64,000 bases of DNA, taken from assembly GCF_039526385.1 (NCBI RefSeq), contig NZ_BAAAIX010000001.1, positions 62,001 through 126,000 of the forward strand, written 5' to 3'. The notes under the pieces were generated by a model. That model did not search any database. It worked only from the letters and a program-made list of their open reading frames with translations, and was not told where the DNA came from. A program made the position numbers and the translations under genes. Positions 42,067 through 51,834 of this stretch are shown here, piece after piece (the first letter of the stretch is position 1; every line of letters starts with the position of its first letter). Source of the DNA: Luteococcus peritonei. Its GTDB lineage: Bacteria > Actinomycetota > Actinomycetes > Propionibacteriales > Propionibacteriaceae.

Positions 42067-44775
42067 GTGACTCCTGAGACGACGCGCCCCAAGCTGCTGC
42101 TGATCGACGGCCACTCGGTGGCCTACCGCGCCTTCTTCGCGCTGCCGGTGGAGAACTTCTCCACCAGCACCGGCCAGCACACCAATGCGGTCTACGGCTT
42201 CACCTCGATGTTGATCAACCTGCTGCGCGACGAGCAGCCCACCCACCTGGCGGTGGCCTTCGACCTCTCGCGGGTCAGTTTCCGCACCGAGAGCTATGCC
42301 GACTACAAGGCCACCCGCTCCGCCTCGCCGGACGAGTTCAAGGGCCAGGTGGCGCTGGTGCAGGAGGTGCTGGACGCGCTCAACATCACCTGGGTCACCA
42401 AGGAGAACTACGAGGCCGATGACATCATCGCCACGCTGTCCACCCGCGCCACCGCGGAGGGCTTCGACAGCCTGGTGGTCACCGGTGACCGCGACGCCAT
42501 GCAGCTGGTCGACGAGCACGTCACGGTGCTCTACCCGCGCAAGGGCGTCAGCGACCTGGCCCGGATGACCCCGGCCGCGGTGGAGGAGAAGTACCTGGTG
42601 GCGCCCGCGCGCTACCCGGAGCTGGCCGCCCTGGTGGGCGAGACCAGCGACAACCTGCCCGGCGTGCCCGGTGTCGGCCCGAAGACGGCCGCCAAGTGGC
42701 TGGACGCCCACGACGGCCTGGAGAACCTGATCCGGCAGGCCGACAGCGTCAAGGGCAAGGCGGGGGAGAGCTTCCGCGCCCACCTGGACGACGTGCGCCG
42801 CAACCGCGAGCTGAACGCCCTGGTGCGAGACCTCGAGCTGCCGGTGGGCCCGGCCGACCTGGAGCGCCGCGACTGGAACCGGGAAGCGGTGCACGAGCTC
42901 TTCGACTCGCTGGAGTTCCGGGTGCTGCGAGACCGGCTGATGGAGGCCCTGCCCACCGAGCAGACCGCCCCCGAGGGTGGTTTCGAGGTGGTCGGTGAGG
43001 TGCTGGCGCCCGGTGCCCTGCCGGCCTGGCTGGAGGCGCACGGCCATGGTGAGCTCACCGGTCTGGACGTGATCGGCCACTGGGGATCGGGCAGCGGCGA
43101 CGTCACCGCCCTGGCGCTGGCGGCCAGCGACGGGGCCGCGGCCTGGCTGTCCACCACCGAGCTGCTGCCGGCCGACGACGCCGCGCTGGCCGGCTGGTTG
43201 GCCGACCCCTCGGCCCGCAAGGCCGTCCACGACGCCAAGGGCCCGCAGCTGGCGCTCTGGGCGCGCGGCTGGCAGCTGGAGGGGCTGGCCTGCGACACCC
43301 TGCTGGCGGCCTACCTGCTGCGTCCCGACCAGCGCACCTTCGACCTGGCCGACCTGGCGCTGCGCCACCTCAAGCGGGAGCTGCGCGTCGAGGACTCCGG
43401 CGAGCAGGAGACCGCAGACCAGGACTCGCTCTTCGAGCTGGGCGACGACGACTCCGGCGCGGAGCAGGCCGCCCGCGCGGCCATGGTGCGGGCCCGCGCC
43501 GTGATCGACCTGGCCAATGCCCTGGACACCGAACTGGCCGCACAGGGCGGCAGCCAGCTGCTGGCCGAGGTGGAGCTGCCGCTGGAGACCACCCTGGCCC
43601 GGATGGAGCAGGTCGGCATCGCCGTCGACGTGGACCACCTGGAGCGGCTGCGCAACGACTTCGATGCCAAGGTGGTGGCCGCCGAGCAGGCCGCCTACGA
43701 GACCATCGGCAAGCAGATCAACCTGGGCTCGCCCAAGCAGCTGCAGGCGGTCCTCTTCGAGGACCTGGACATGCCGAAGACCCGCAAGACCAAGAGCGGC
43801 TGGACCACCGACGCGGAGGCCCTGGAGGGGCTCTACGCCAAGACCGGCCATCCCTTCCTGGAGCACCTGCTGGCCCACCGCGACTCGATCCGGCTGCGGC
43901 AGACCGTCGACGGCCTGCTGAAGAGCGTCGCCGACGACGGCCGGATCCACACCACCTACATGCAGACCATCGCGGCCACCGGCCGGCTCAGCTCCACCGA
44001 GCCGAACCTGCAGAACATCCCGATCCGCACCGAGGCCGGCCGCCGGATCCGCGAGGCCTTCGTGGTGGGCCCGGGGTACGACTGCCTGATGACCGCCGAC
44101 TACTCGCAGATCGAGATGCGCGTCATGGCCCACGTCTCGGCCGACGAGGGCCTGATCGAGGCCTTCCGCTCCGGCGAGGACTTCCACTCCGAGATGGCGG
44201 CCAAGGTCTTCGAGACCGAGGCGGAGGCCGTCACCGGTGGGCAGCGCGCCCGGATCAAGGCGATGAACTACGGCCTGGCCTACGGCCTGAGCGCCTTCGG
44301 CCTGTCCAACCAGCTGGGGATCGCGGTGAGTGACGCCAAGGCGCTGATGGAGGACTACTTCGAGCGCTTCGGCGGGGTGCGTGACTACCTGCAGGGCGTG
44401 GTGGCCCAGGCCCGGCGCACCGGCTACACCGAGACCCTGCTGGGGCGGCGCCGCTACCTGCCGGACCTGAACTCGTCGAACCGCCAGCGCCGAGACATGG
44501 CCGAGCGGATGGCGCTGAACGCCCCGATCCAGGGTTCGGCCGCGGACATGATCAAGATCGCCATGCTCGACGTGGAGTCGGCGCTGTCCCAGGCCGGCCT
44601 GGCCTCGCGGATGCTGCTCCAGGTGCACGACGAACTGGTGCTGGAGGTGGCCCCGGGGGAGCGGGAGCAGGTGGAGGCCCTGGTGCGAGACCGGATGGGC
44701 CACGCCATGGACCTCCAGGTGCCGCTGGACGTCAGCGTCGGCTCCGGCCGTTCCTGGCACGAGGCCGCGCACTGA
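42067..44775 (+). CDS. polA: DNA polymerase I
   Basis: 902 residues. The 5'-3' exonuclease domain is at about residues 1-300 (LLIDGHSVAYRAFFALPVEN; VVTGDRDAMQLV; GETSDNLPGVPGVGPKTAAK). A 3'-5' exonuclease-like domain, about 310-500, lacks the usual acidic residues, and the polymerase domain has DYSQIEMRVMAH near 678 and QVHDELVLEV near 852. The O-helix reads RIKAMNYGLAYGLS with Tyr where E. coli has Phe762, common in actinobacteria. It fills gaps in excision repair and removes RNA primers. The GTG at 42067 is supported by the -10 spacing; the longer open frame to 41863 is not conserved. Confidence 0.96.
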   Translation: MTPETTRPKLLLIDGHSVAYRAFFALPVENFSTSTGQHTNAVYGFTSMLINLLRDEQPTHLAVAFDLSRVSFRTESYADYKATRSASPDEFKGQVALVQEVLDALNITWVTKENYEADDIIATLSTRATAEGFDSLVVTGDRDAMQLVDEHVTVLYPRKGVSDLARMTPAAVEEKYLVAPARYPELAALVGETSDNLPGVPGVGPKTAAKWLDAHDGLENLIRQADSVKGKAGESFRAHLDDVRRNRELNALVRDLELPVGPADLERRDWNREAVHELFDSLEFRVLRDRLMEALPTEQTAPEGGFEVVGEVLAPGALPAWLEAHGHGELTGLDVIGHWGSGSGDVTALALAASDGAAAWLSTTELLPADDAALAGWLADPSARKAVHDAKGPQLALWARGWQLEGLACDTLLAAYLLRPDQRTFDLADLALRHLKRELRVEDSGEQETADQDSLFELGDDDSGAEQAARAAMVRARAVIDLANALDTELAAQGGSQLLAEVELPLETTLARMEQVGIAVDVDHLERLRNDFDAKVVAAEQAAYETIGKQINLGSPKQLQAVLFEDLDMPKTRKTKSGWTTDAEALEGLYAKTGHPFLEHLLAHRDSIRLRQTVDGLLKSVADDGRIHTTYMQTIAATGRLSSTEPNLQNIPIRTEAGRRIREAFVVGPGYDCLMTADYSQIEMRVMAHVSADEGLIEAFRSGEDFHSEMAAKVFETEAEAVTGGQRARIKAMNYGLAYGLSAFGLSNQLGIAVSDAKALMEDYFERFGGVRDYLQGVVAQARRTGYTETLLGRRRYLPDLNSSNRQRRDMAERMALNAPIQGSAADMIKIAMLDVESALSQAGLASRMLLQVHDELVLEVAPGEREQVEALVRDRMGHAMDLQVPLDVSVGSGRSWHEAAH

Positions 44776-44811
44776 GCCGGATCCCCCGCGGGGACGGTCC
44801 GCTCGACAGGC

Positions 44812-45513
44812 TCAGGCCACCAGCGGGACGGCGTGGTAGACGATCCGCGAGGCCCAGTACCTGGTCGGCTTCTCGTAGTCCCAGCAGATGACGATGGCCA
44901 GCTGCGGGGCGCCGGCGTCGTCGTAGATGAGGGTCGAGTTGGGGTCGTAGTCCTTGACCCAGACCTTCGTGGCGCCGCTCACCGTCCAGCACAGGGTGCG
45001 CCCCTGGGCGTCCGACATGGCGATCACCGCGCCGGGCTTGAGCCCGTCGCTCGCGGCCAGGGCATTGCCCAGCGCGTGGCCCTTGCTGAAGGTGTGCGCG
45101 GTGAGCACCGCCTTGCCCTGCGTCGCGCCCGGTCGGGGGCCGCGGTTGTACCAGCCGACGGTGAAGGGCTGGCTGTAGGGCGGGGTCTCGGGGGTCCCGT
45201 CGTCGGCCAGGCCCAGGCTGAGCACGGGGGAGTCGACGTCCATGCTGCGCAGCTGGATGCGGGTCGGCACGATCGGCTGGTGGCTGCGGGCGCAGCCGGC
45301 GGGCAGGCCTCCCCGGGCGGCCGGCGTGCTGCTCGGGGCCGGGCTGCCCGAGGGGCGACTGGTGGCCGTCGAGAGCTGGCCCGTGGTCTGCTGGCCCGGC
45401 AGGCCGTCCACCCCACTGCTCGTGGCGGGTGAGCGCTGCTGCCACCAGCCCACGGCGAGGACCACCGCCAGGATCCCGCTCAGCAGTGCGACCAGCCTGC
45501 GTGTCCTGCCCAC
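44812..45513 (-). CDS. Class F-like sortase
   Basis: 233 residues. One N-terminal membrane segment (LVALLSGILAVVLAVGW) is followed by a Ser/Thr/Pro linker of about 55 residues. The sortase barrel starts near residue 85 (PTRIQLRSMDVDSPVLSLGL). The catalytic set is visible as His in VLTAHTF, Cys in LAIVICWDY and Arg in TRYWASRIVYHA. Class F sortases are single housekeeping-type transpeptidases in actinobacteria; the sorting signal they recognise is not evident here and no substrate gene is adjacent. GTG start with GGGAAGGGG upstream. Confidence 0.82.
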   Translation of the reverse strand: MGRTRRLVALLSGILAVVLAVGWWQQRSPATSSGVDGLPGQQTTGQLSTATSRPSGSPAPSSTPAARGGLPAGCARSHQPIVPTRIQLRSMDVDSPVLSLGLADDGTPETPPYSQPFTVGWYNRGPRPGATQGKAVLTAHTFSKGHALGNALAASDGLKPGAVIAMSDAQGRTLCWTVSGATKVWVKDYDPNSTLIYDDAGAPQLAIVICWDYEKPTRYWASRIVYHAVPLVA

Positions 45514-45560
45514 GGCATGCCCCTTCCCCCGCGGGCCACCCCCATGGCCCGTCTGCTGCG

Positions 45561-45566
45561 ACCCTA
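45561..45566 (-). promoter_or_regulatory. -10 element of the sortase gene
   Basis: TAGGGT on the minus strand, about 47 bases before the GTG; the leader carries a ribosome site. Confidence 0.4.
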
Positions 45567-45610
45567 CCCGGGCGCCACGGCCAGCAGGCGTGGTGCGGGC
45601 GTCGGCCGGA

Positions 45611-45640
45611 TTGACCCTTCAGGAGGCCGAAAGATAGTCT
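45611..45640 (+). promoter_or_regulatory. rpsA promoter
   Basis: TTGACC at 45611-45616 and TAGTCT at 45635-45640 with an 18-base spacer. It predicts a leader of about 145 bases before rpsA, in which I see no clear conserved structure. Confidence 0.65.
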
Positions 45641-45793
45641 GGTGGACGCACTGTGGTCTGCGCACGCCTCGGACGTAGCAGGTCTGCGCTCGTATCGGTC
45701 GGTTCGGCCGTCGGTTCTTCCGGCACCTGTCTGGCTCTACGGAGGGTCGCGGTGCGTCCACACCACACACAATCCAAATCGGAGCCCTACTAC

Positions 45794-47257
45794 ATGACCT
45801 CCTCCACTGAGGCCTCTCCTCAGGTCGCAATCGACGACCTCGGCTCGGCCGAAGCCTTCATGGCTGCGATCGATGCCACCATCAAGTACTTCAACGACGG
45901 CGACATCGTCACCGGCACCGTCGTCAAGGTCGACCGGGACGAGGTCCTGCTCGACATCGGTTACAAGACCGAAGGCGTGATCCCCTCCAAGGAACTCTCC
46001 ATCAAGCACGACGTCGACCCCTTCGACGTGGTCTCCGTGGGCGATGAGATCGAGGCCCTGGTCCAGACCAAGGAGGACAAGGAAGGCCGCCTGATCCTGT
46101 CCAAGAAGCGCGCCCAGTACGAGCGCGCCTGGGGCACGATCGAGAAGATCAAGGAAGAGGACGGCGTCGTCACCGGCTCCGTCATCGAGGTCGTCAAGGG
46201 CGGCCTGATCGTCGACATCGGCCTGCGTGGCTTCCTGCCCGCCTCCCTGGTGGAGATGCGCCGTGTCCGCGACCTGCAGCCCTACGTGGGTCAGGAGCTC
46301 GAGGCCAAGATCATCGAGCTGGACAAGAACCGCAACAACGTGGTCCTGTCGCGTCGCGCCTGGCTGGAGCAGACCCAGAGCGAGGTTCGCCAGAACTTCC
46401 TCACCCAGCTGCAGAAGGGCCAGATCCGCAACGGCGTCGTCTCCTCGATCGTCAACTTCGGTGCCTTCGTGGACCTGGGCGGCGTCGACGGCCTGGTGCA
46501 CGTCTCCGAGCTGTCCTGGAAGCACATCGACCACCCGTCCGAGGTCGTCGAGGTCGGCATGCCCGTCACCGTCGAGGTGCTGGACGTGGACATGGACCGC
46601 GAGCGCGTCTCCCTGTCGCTCAAGGCCACCCAGGAAGACCCGTGGCAGACCTTCGCCCGGATGCACCAGATCGGCCAGATCGTGCCCGGCAAGGTCACCA
46701 AGCTGGTTCCCTTCGGTGCCTTCGTGCGCGTCGAGGAGGGCATCGAGGGCCTGGTGCACGTCTCCGAGCTGGCCGAGCGCCACGTGGAGATCCCCGAGCA
46801 GGTCGTCAGCGTCAACGACGAGGTCATGGTCAAGATCATCGACATCGACCTCGAGCGTCGCCGCATCAGCCTCTCGCTGAAGCAGGCCAACGAGGGTGTC
46901 GACATCGCCGCTGACGACTTCGACCCGTCGCTGTACGGCATGACCGCCAGCTACGACGAGAACGGCAACTACATCTACCCCGAGGGCTTCGATCCGGAGA
47001 CCAACGAGTGGAAGCCGGGCTTCGAGGAGCAGCAGCGCGCCTGGGAGGCCCAGTACGCCGAGGCCCAGGCCCGCTGGCTGGCCCTGAAGAAGCAGGCCGA
47101 GGAGGCCGAGCAGGCCGACAAGAACGCCGCGATCGAGTCCGCCACCGCCGCCACCTACTCGTCTGCGGCCCCGGCCGACGTCGAGCCGGAGGGTTCGCTG
47201 GCCTCGGACGAGGCCCTGCAGGCCCTGCGCGACAAGCTCTCGGGCGGCGCCAACTGA
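45794..47257 (+). CDS. rpsA: 30S ribosomal protein S1
   Basis: 487 residues with four S1 RNA-binding repeats. They begin near residues 36 (GDIVTGTVVKVDRDEVLLDI), 121 (GVVTGSVIEVVKGGLIVDIG), 210 (GQIRNGVVSSIVNFGAFVDL) and 295 (GQIVPGKVTKLVPFGAFVRV). A disordered acidic Ala/Glu-rich C terminus ends it. S1 helps recruit leadered mRNAs to the ribosome. The ATG at 45794 has GGAG upstream; the longer open frame is not family-like. Confidence 0.96.
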   Translation: MTSSTEASPQVAIDDLGSAEAFMAAIDATIKYFNDGDIVTGTVVKVDRDEVLLDIGYKTEGVIPSKELSIKHDVDPFDVVSVGDEIEALVQTKEDKEGRLILSKKRAQYERAWGTIEKIKEEDGVVTGSVIEVVKGGLIVDIGLRGFLPASLVEMRRVRDLQPYVGQELEAKIIELDKNRNNVVLSRRAWLEQTQSEVRQNFLTQLQKGQIRNGVVSSIVNFGAFVDLGGVDGLVHVSELSWKHIDHPSEVVEVGMPVTVEVLDVDMDRERVSLSLKATQEDPWQTFARMHQIGQIVPGKVTKLVPFGAFVRVEEGIEGLVHVSELAERHVEIPEQVVSVNDEVMVKIIDIDLERRRISLSLKQANEGVDIAADDFDPSLYGMTASYDENGNYIYPEGFDPETNEWKPGFEEQQRAWEAQYAEAQARWLALKKQAEEAEQADKNAAIESATAATYSSAAPADVEPEGSLASDEALQALRDKLSGGAN

Positions 47258-47302
47258 GGCCCTGTGCCCCAGCAGCCGCTCGCGATCTGACGAGCTGAAC
47301 GG

Positions 47303-47333
47303 ATCGGCCCCCACCCTCGTGGTGGGGGCCGAT
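47303..47333 (+). terminator. Rho-independent terminator after rpsA
   Basis: ATCGGCCCCCACC, loop CTCGT, GGTGGGGGCCGAT, followed by TTGTGTGT. Confidence 0.85.
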
Positions 47334-47411
47334 TTGTGTGTCCTGACAGGAAAAGCCTGCGGGATCGCTGATTCTTCCGTGCCGCTGGCGGACCGAGCCG
47401 TCCAGCCTCGA

Positions 47412-47417
47412 TAGCCT
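47412..47417 (+). promoter_or_regulatory. -10 element of the leaderless hydrolase gene
   Basis: TAGCCT with 6 bases to the ATG. Confidence 0.5.
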
Positions 47418-47423
47418 GCCCGC

Positions 47424-48437
47424 ATGGTCCCCCAGACATCCCCCACGCGCTCTGGCATGCTCCCGGTCGGCCAGGGCCACCAGCTGTACTGGGAGGAGAG
47501 CGGCAACCCCGACGGAATCCCGGCCCTCTACCTCCACGGCGGCCCCGGCGCACCGCTGCGCTCCGGCCACCGTTCCCGCTTCGACCTGGAGCGCTACCGC
47601 CTGGTCTCGCCGCAGCAGCGCGGCGCCGGCCGCAGCACGCCCCGGGTGGGGGACCCGGAGCACCGGCTGGCCGACAACACCACCGCCCACCTGCTCGAGG
47701 ACCTGGAGCTGCTGCGGGCCCACCTGGGCATCGACAGCTGGCTGGTGGTGGGCGACTCCTGGGGCTCCACCCTGGCCCTGCACCATGCCCTGGCCCACCG
47801 CGAGGCGGTGCGCGGCCTGCTGCTGGTGGCGGTCACCACCACAGGTCCGCAGGAGGTGGACTGGATCAGCGAGGGCGTGTCCAGCATCTATCCCGAGGCC
47901 TGGGAGCAGCTGGCCTCCACCGTGGAGCGGCTGCACCCCGACTGGCGCCGCGGTGGGGGGCCACTGGTGCAGGCGGTGGCCGACCTGATGTCCCATGGCG
48001 ACGAGGAGGTCCGCACCGAGACCGCCATCGCCTGGATGGACTGGGAGGACACCCACATCCAGGTGGGCCTGCCCAGCGAGCTGTTGCCCTGGGACCGCTT
48101 CGGCGAGCGGCCGCTGTCCGAGCTGGTGGCCATGACCACCCTGGTGAGCCACTACTGGAGCCACCATCGTGCCCTGGACCCGGCCTGGGTGCCCACCGGC
48201 GGCCTGCTGGCGCACCTGTCCGAGCTCTCCGGACTGCCGCTGTGCATGGTCCACGGCCGCCGTGACGTCTCCGGCCCGGTCTCGATCCCGTGGGCTGTCA
48301 AGCAGCAGCTGCCCGAGGCCCAGCTCCACGTCGTGGAGACCGAGGGGCACGGGGGTGAGCTGATGGCGGCGCTGGCGCGTCGCGCCACCGACCACTTCGC
48401 GAGCACCGGGGACTTCTCTGGCATGCTGGGGCGATGA
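47424..48437 (+). CDS. Proline iminopeptidase-like alpha/beta hydrolase
   Basis: 337 residues. The oxyanion motif HGGPGAP, the nucleophile elbow VVGDSWGSTLALHHALAH, the acid in VHGRRDVSGP and the His in ETEGHGGELM form a complete triad of the prolyl iminopeptidase (S33) type. The usual DQRG motif reads QQRGAGRS here. S33 enzymes release N-terminal proline, but esterase-like relatives exist, so the substrate is open. It is coupled to coaE by an ATGA overlap, an arrangement with no obvious functional logic. Confidence 0.83.
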   Translation: MVPQTSPTRSGMLPVGQGHQLYWEESGNPDGIPALYLHGGPGAPLRSGHRSRFDLERYRLVSPQQRGAGRSTPRVGDPEHRLADNTTAHLLEDLELLRAHLGIDSWLVVGDSWGSTLALHHALAHREAVRGLLLVAVTTTGPQEVDWISEGVSSIYPEAWEQLASTVERLHPDWRRGGGPLVQAVADLMSHGDEEVRTETAIAWMDWEDTHIQVGLPSELLPWDRFGERPLSELVAMTTLVSHYWSHHRALDPAWVPTGGLLAHLSELSGLPLCMVHGRRDVSGPVSIPWAVKQQLPEAQLHVVETEGHGGELMAALARRATDHFASTGDFSGMLGR

Positions 48438-49054
48438 TCCGGATCGGCCTCACCGGGGGCATCGCCTCGGGCAAGTCCACGGTGGGGGAGATGATGCGCC
48501 GCCGAGGAGCGGTGCTGATCGACTCCGACCAGCTGGCGCGTGACGTCGTGAGCGTGGGCAGCGAGGGCCTGGCGGCCGTCGTGGAGCGCTTCGGCAAGGG
48601 CGTCCTGCAGGCCGACGGCAGCCTGGACCGCGCCGCCCTGGGAAGCCTCGTCTTCGCCGACGAGGCGGCCCGTGCAGACCTGAACGCCATCGTGCACCCG
48701 CTGGTGCGCGCGGCCTCGGCGCAGGTGGAGGCACAGGTGGCCGACCCCTATGCCCTGGTGGTGCACATGATCCCGCTGCTGGTGGAGACCGGCCGGGCGC
48801 GTGACTTCGACGCCCTGGTGGTGGTCGACGTCGACGAGCAGGTCCAACTGGAGCGGCTGATGGCCCGCAACGGCCTGGATGAGGCACAGGCCCGGGCCCG
48901 GATCAGCGCGCAGGCCAGCCGTCTCGACCGGCTGCGGGTGGCCGACTACGTGATCCGCAATGACGCCGGTCTGGAGGAGCTGGCCGAGCGCACCCATGCC
49001 GTCTGGCACCAGCTGCTGGCACTGCGTGACGGCACCGACTCCTGCGGCTGCTGA
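48434..49054 (+). CDS. coaE: Dephospho-CoA kinase
   Basis: 206 residues. P-loop IRIGLTGGIASGKSTVGEMM, then LIDSDQLARDVVSVGSEGL, IVHPLVRAASAQ and IPLLVETGRARDFDALVVVD are CoaE signatures. It phosphorylates dephospho-CoA in the last step of coenzyme A synthesis. Start overlaps the hydrolase stop (ATGA). Confidence 0.95.
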   Translation: MIRIGLTGGIASGKSTVGEMMRRRGAVLIDSDQLARDVVSVGSEGLAAVVERFGKGVLQADGSLDRAALGSLVFADEAARADLNAIVHPLVRAASAQVEAQVADPYALVVHMIPLLVETGRARDFDALVVVDVDEQVQLERLMARNGLDEAQARARISAQASRLDRLRVADYVIRNDAGLEELAERTHAVWHQLLALRDGTDSCGC

Positions 49055-49086
49055 ACCGGCCCGGGAAAACTGTCAGGGGCCCGCGC

Positions 49087-49092
49087 TAGCCT
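49087..49092 (+). promoter_or_regulatory. -10 element of leaderless uvrB
   Basis: TAGCCT with 7 bases to the ATG. No LexA box is visible here. Confidence 0.5.
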
Positions 49093-49099
49093 CTGGGGT

Positions 49100-51193
49100 A
49101 TGCGTCCCGTAGAAGACCTCCAGCGCGTCGTCGCCCCGTTCACGATGCAGGCCGGCTTCGAGCCCTCCGGTGACCAGCCGGCCGCCATCGACGAGCTGGA
49201 GCGCCGGATCCGCGCCGGCGAGCAGGACGTGGTCCTGCTGGGCGCCACCGGCACCGGCAAGACCGCGACGGTGGGCTGGCTGACCGAGCGGCTGCAGCGT
49301 CCCGTCCTGGTGATGCAGCCCAACAAGACGCTGGCCGCGCAGTACGCCAACGAGCTGCGCCAGTTCTTCCCGGACAATGCCGTGGAGTACTTCGTCAGCT
49401 ACTACGACTACTACCAGCCCGAGGCCTACGTCCCGCAGACGGACACCTACATCGAGAAGGACTCCTCGCTCAACGAGGAGGTGGAGCGGCTGCGGCACTC
49501 CACCACCGCCAGCCTGCTCACCCGGCGCGACGTGATCGTGGTGGCCACCGTCTCGGCCATCTACGGCCTGGGCACCCCGGAGGAGTACGTCGACCGGATG
49601 GTGCGGCTCAAGGTGGGCGAGGAGATCGAGCGGGAGGCGCTGCTGCGCCGCCTGGTGGAGATCCAGTACGCCCGCAACGACCTGGCCGGCACCCGCGGCA
49701 CCTTCCGGGTGCGCGGCGACACCCTCGAGGTCTTCCCGATGTACGAGGAGAATGCGGTGCGCATCGAGTTCTTCGGCGACGAGATCGAGGCGCTCAGCAC
49801 CATGCACCCGCTCACCGGGGAGGTGCTGAGCAATGACCAGGAGATCTACGTCTTCCCGGCCACCCACTACGTCGCCGGCCCGCAGCGCATGGAGAAGGCG
49901 ATCGGCACCATCGAGACCGAGCTGGAGGAGCGACTCACCGAGCTGCACGAGCAGAACAAGCTGCTCGAGGAGCAGCGGTTGCGGATGCGCACCACCTACG
50001 ACATCGAGATGATGCGCCAGATCGGTTCCTGCTCCGGCATCGAGAACTACTCGCGGCACATGGACGGTCGTGCCCCGGGCAGCCCGCCCCACACCCTGCT
50101 GGACTTCTTCCCGGAGGACTTCCTGCTGGTGATCGACGAGTCGCACGTCACCGTGCCGCAGATCGGCGGCATGTACGAGGGCGACGCCTCCCGCAAGCGC
50201 ACCCTGGTGGACCACGGCTTCCGGCTGCCCAGCGCCATGGACAACCGGCCGCTGCGCTTCGAGGAGTTCGCGGAGCGGATCGGGCAGACCGTCTACCTCT
50301 CGGCCACCCCCGGCGACTACGAGATGGCCCGCTCCGACGGCTTCGTGGAGCAGATCATCCGCCCCACCGGCCTGGTGGACCCGGAGATCATCGTGAAGCC
50401 CACCAAGGGCCAGATCGACGACCTGATGGGCGAGATCCGCCAGCGCGTCGAGCGCAACGAGCGCGTGCTGGTCACCACGCTGACCAAGAAGATGAGCGAG
50501 GACCTGACCGACTACCTGATGGAGAACGGGGTCCGCACCCGCTACCTGCACTCCGAGGTGGACACCCTGCGCCGCGTCGAGCTGCTGCGCGAGCTGCGGC
50601 TGGGCGAGTACGACGTGCTGGTGGGCATCAACCTGCTGCGCGAGGGCCTGGACCTGCCCGAGGTGAGCCTGGTGGCCATCCTGGATGCCGACAAGGAGGG
50701 CTTCCTGCGCTCGGACCGCTCGCTGATCCAGACCATCGGCCGTGCCGCGCGAAATGTCGCCGGCCAGGTGCACATGTACGCGGACAGGATCACGCCGTCC
50801 ATGGAGCGCGCCATCGACGAGACCAACCGTCGTCGCGCCAAGCAGATCGCCTACAACACCGAGCACGGGATCGACCCGCAGCCGCTGCGCAAGAAGATCG
50901 CCGACATCACCGACATGCTCGCCCGCGAGGACGCCGACACCCAGGAGCTGGTGAGCAAGGCCCAGCCGAAGGGCCGCAGCCCCAAGTCCCCGGTGCCCGG
51001 CGTGGTGGAGAAGGCCCGCGGCCTGGACACCTCGAACATGGCGGTCAGCGAGCTGGCCGACCTGGTGCAGGAGCTCACCGAGCAGATGCACACCGCCGCG
51101 GCCGAGCTGCAGTTCGAGCTGGCCGCCCGGCTGCGCGACGAGGTCGGTGACCTGAAGAAGGAGCTGCGCGGGATGATCGAGGCGAACCGCTAG
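49100..51193 (+). CDS. uvrB: Excinuclease ABC subunit B
   Basis: 697 residues. Walker A GATGTGKTATVGWL near residue 50, and the DNA-clamping beta hairpin YYDYYQPEAYVPQTDTYIEK near 97-116, are present. So are helicase motifs (LLVIDESHVTVPQIGGMYEG; TIGRAARNVAGQVHMYAD) and a C-terminal UVR domain (ELQFELAARLRDEVGDLKKE) that binds UvrC. UvrB verifies damage after loading by UvrA and forms the pre-incision complex. Confidence 0.97.
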   Translation: MRPVEDLQRVVAPFTMQAGFEPSGDQPAAIDELERRIRAGEQDVVLLGATGTGKTATVGWLTERLQRPVLVMQPNKTLAAQYANELRQFFPDNAVEYFVSYYDYYQPEAYVPQTDTYIEKDSSLNEEVERLRHSTTASLLTRRDVIVVATVSAIYGLGTPEEYVDRMVRLKVGEEIEREALLRRLVEIQYARNDLAGTRGTFRVRGDTLEVFPMYEENAVRIEFFGDEIEALSTMHPLTGEVLSNDQEIYVFPATHYVAGPQRMEKAIGTIETELEERLTELHEQNKLLEEQRLRMRTTYDIEMMRQIGSCSGIENYSRHMDGRAPGSPPHTLLDFFPEDFLLVIDESHVTVPQIGGMYEGDASRKRTLVDHGFRLPSAMDNRPLRFEEFAERIGQTVYLSATPGDYEMARSDGFVEQIIRPTGLVDPEIIVKPTKGQIDDLMGEIRQRVERNERVLVTTLTKKMSEDLTDYLMENGVRTRYLHSEVDTLRRVELLRELRLGEYDVLVGINLLREGLDLPEVSLVAILDADKEGFLRSDRSLIQTIGRAARNVAGQVHMYADRITPSMERAIDETNRRRAKQIAYNTEHGIDPQPLRKKIADITDMLAREDADTQELVSKAQPKGRSPKSPVPGVVEKARGLDTSNMAVSELADLVQELTEQMHTAAAELQFELAARLRDEVGDLKKELRGMIEANR

Positions 51194-51208
51194 CCCGTCA
51201 GCGGGGCC

Positions 51209-51781
51209 TCACAGCGTGTAGCGGACCTTCGAGAAGCGGTCCTGCCCGATCACCTGCGTCCTGCCCTCGAAGCGCGCGGGCAGGTCCCGGGTCTCGACGT
51301 AGTCCTTGGAGACGCGCGCCAGCTGCTGGGTGGCGCCCTTCTCCACCAGGTAGTAGGCGTCCCGGTTCGACAGGCCGTCGGCGGCCCAGATCACGCCGGG
51401 CTGGGTGATGAAGTCCAGCAGGTTCTCCCACCGGGTCATCTCGCGGCGCCGCAGCAGCGGGTGGATCACCTCGGCGTCGGGGTGCACCTCGCGCACCGCC
51501 ATGTCCTGCTTCGAGCGGGCCGGCTTCACCTTCCGGTAGGAGTCGAGCACGATCGGCACCCGTACCGCCTCGGCCGAGAAGGGCCGGTCGGTGCGCACCA
51601 GCGAGTCGATGGAGCAGTCGAGCAGGTCGGCCAGCGCGGCCAGGTTGACGATGTCGGGCATGCCCTTGTCCGACTCCCACTTCGTGATCGCCTGGCGCGA
51701 GACGCACAGCGCCTGGGCCAGGTCGGCCTGGGTCATGCCGGCGCGGTTGCGGGCCTCGCGGAGCTTGCTGCCGAGGGTCAT
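51209..51781 (-). CDS. XRE-family transcriptional regulator
   Basis: 190 residues. A classic XRE helix-turn-helix covers residues 1-60 (LREARNRAGMTQADLAQALC, then VSRQAITKWESDKGMPDIVN). About 120 residues of unrecognised sequence follow (HPLLRRREMTRWENLLDFIT; YYLVEKGATQQLARVSKDYV). It is unrelated in sequence to the four tandem HTH proteins. It lies convergent to uvrB with its own promoter; target and signal are unknown. Confidence 0.8.
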   Translation of the reverse strand: MTLGSKLREARNRAGMTQADLAQALCVSRQAITKWESDKGMPDIVNLAALADLLDCSIDSLVRTDRPFSAEAVRVPIVLDSYRKVKPARSKQDMAVREVHPDAEVIHPLLRRREMTRWENLLDFITQPGVIWAADGLSNRDAYYLVEKGATQQLARVSKDYVETRDLPARFEGRTQVIGQDRFSKVRYTL

Positions 51782-51834
51782 GGTGGGTGTCCTTCCAGGG
51801 TCCGGGATCCGTCTCTCGGACCGCCGTGTTCATC

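Noticed and set aside
45641..45793. Riboswitch or leader structure before rpsA
   Set aside because: The 145-base leader shows no convincing paired elements or known motif by eye.
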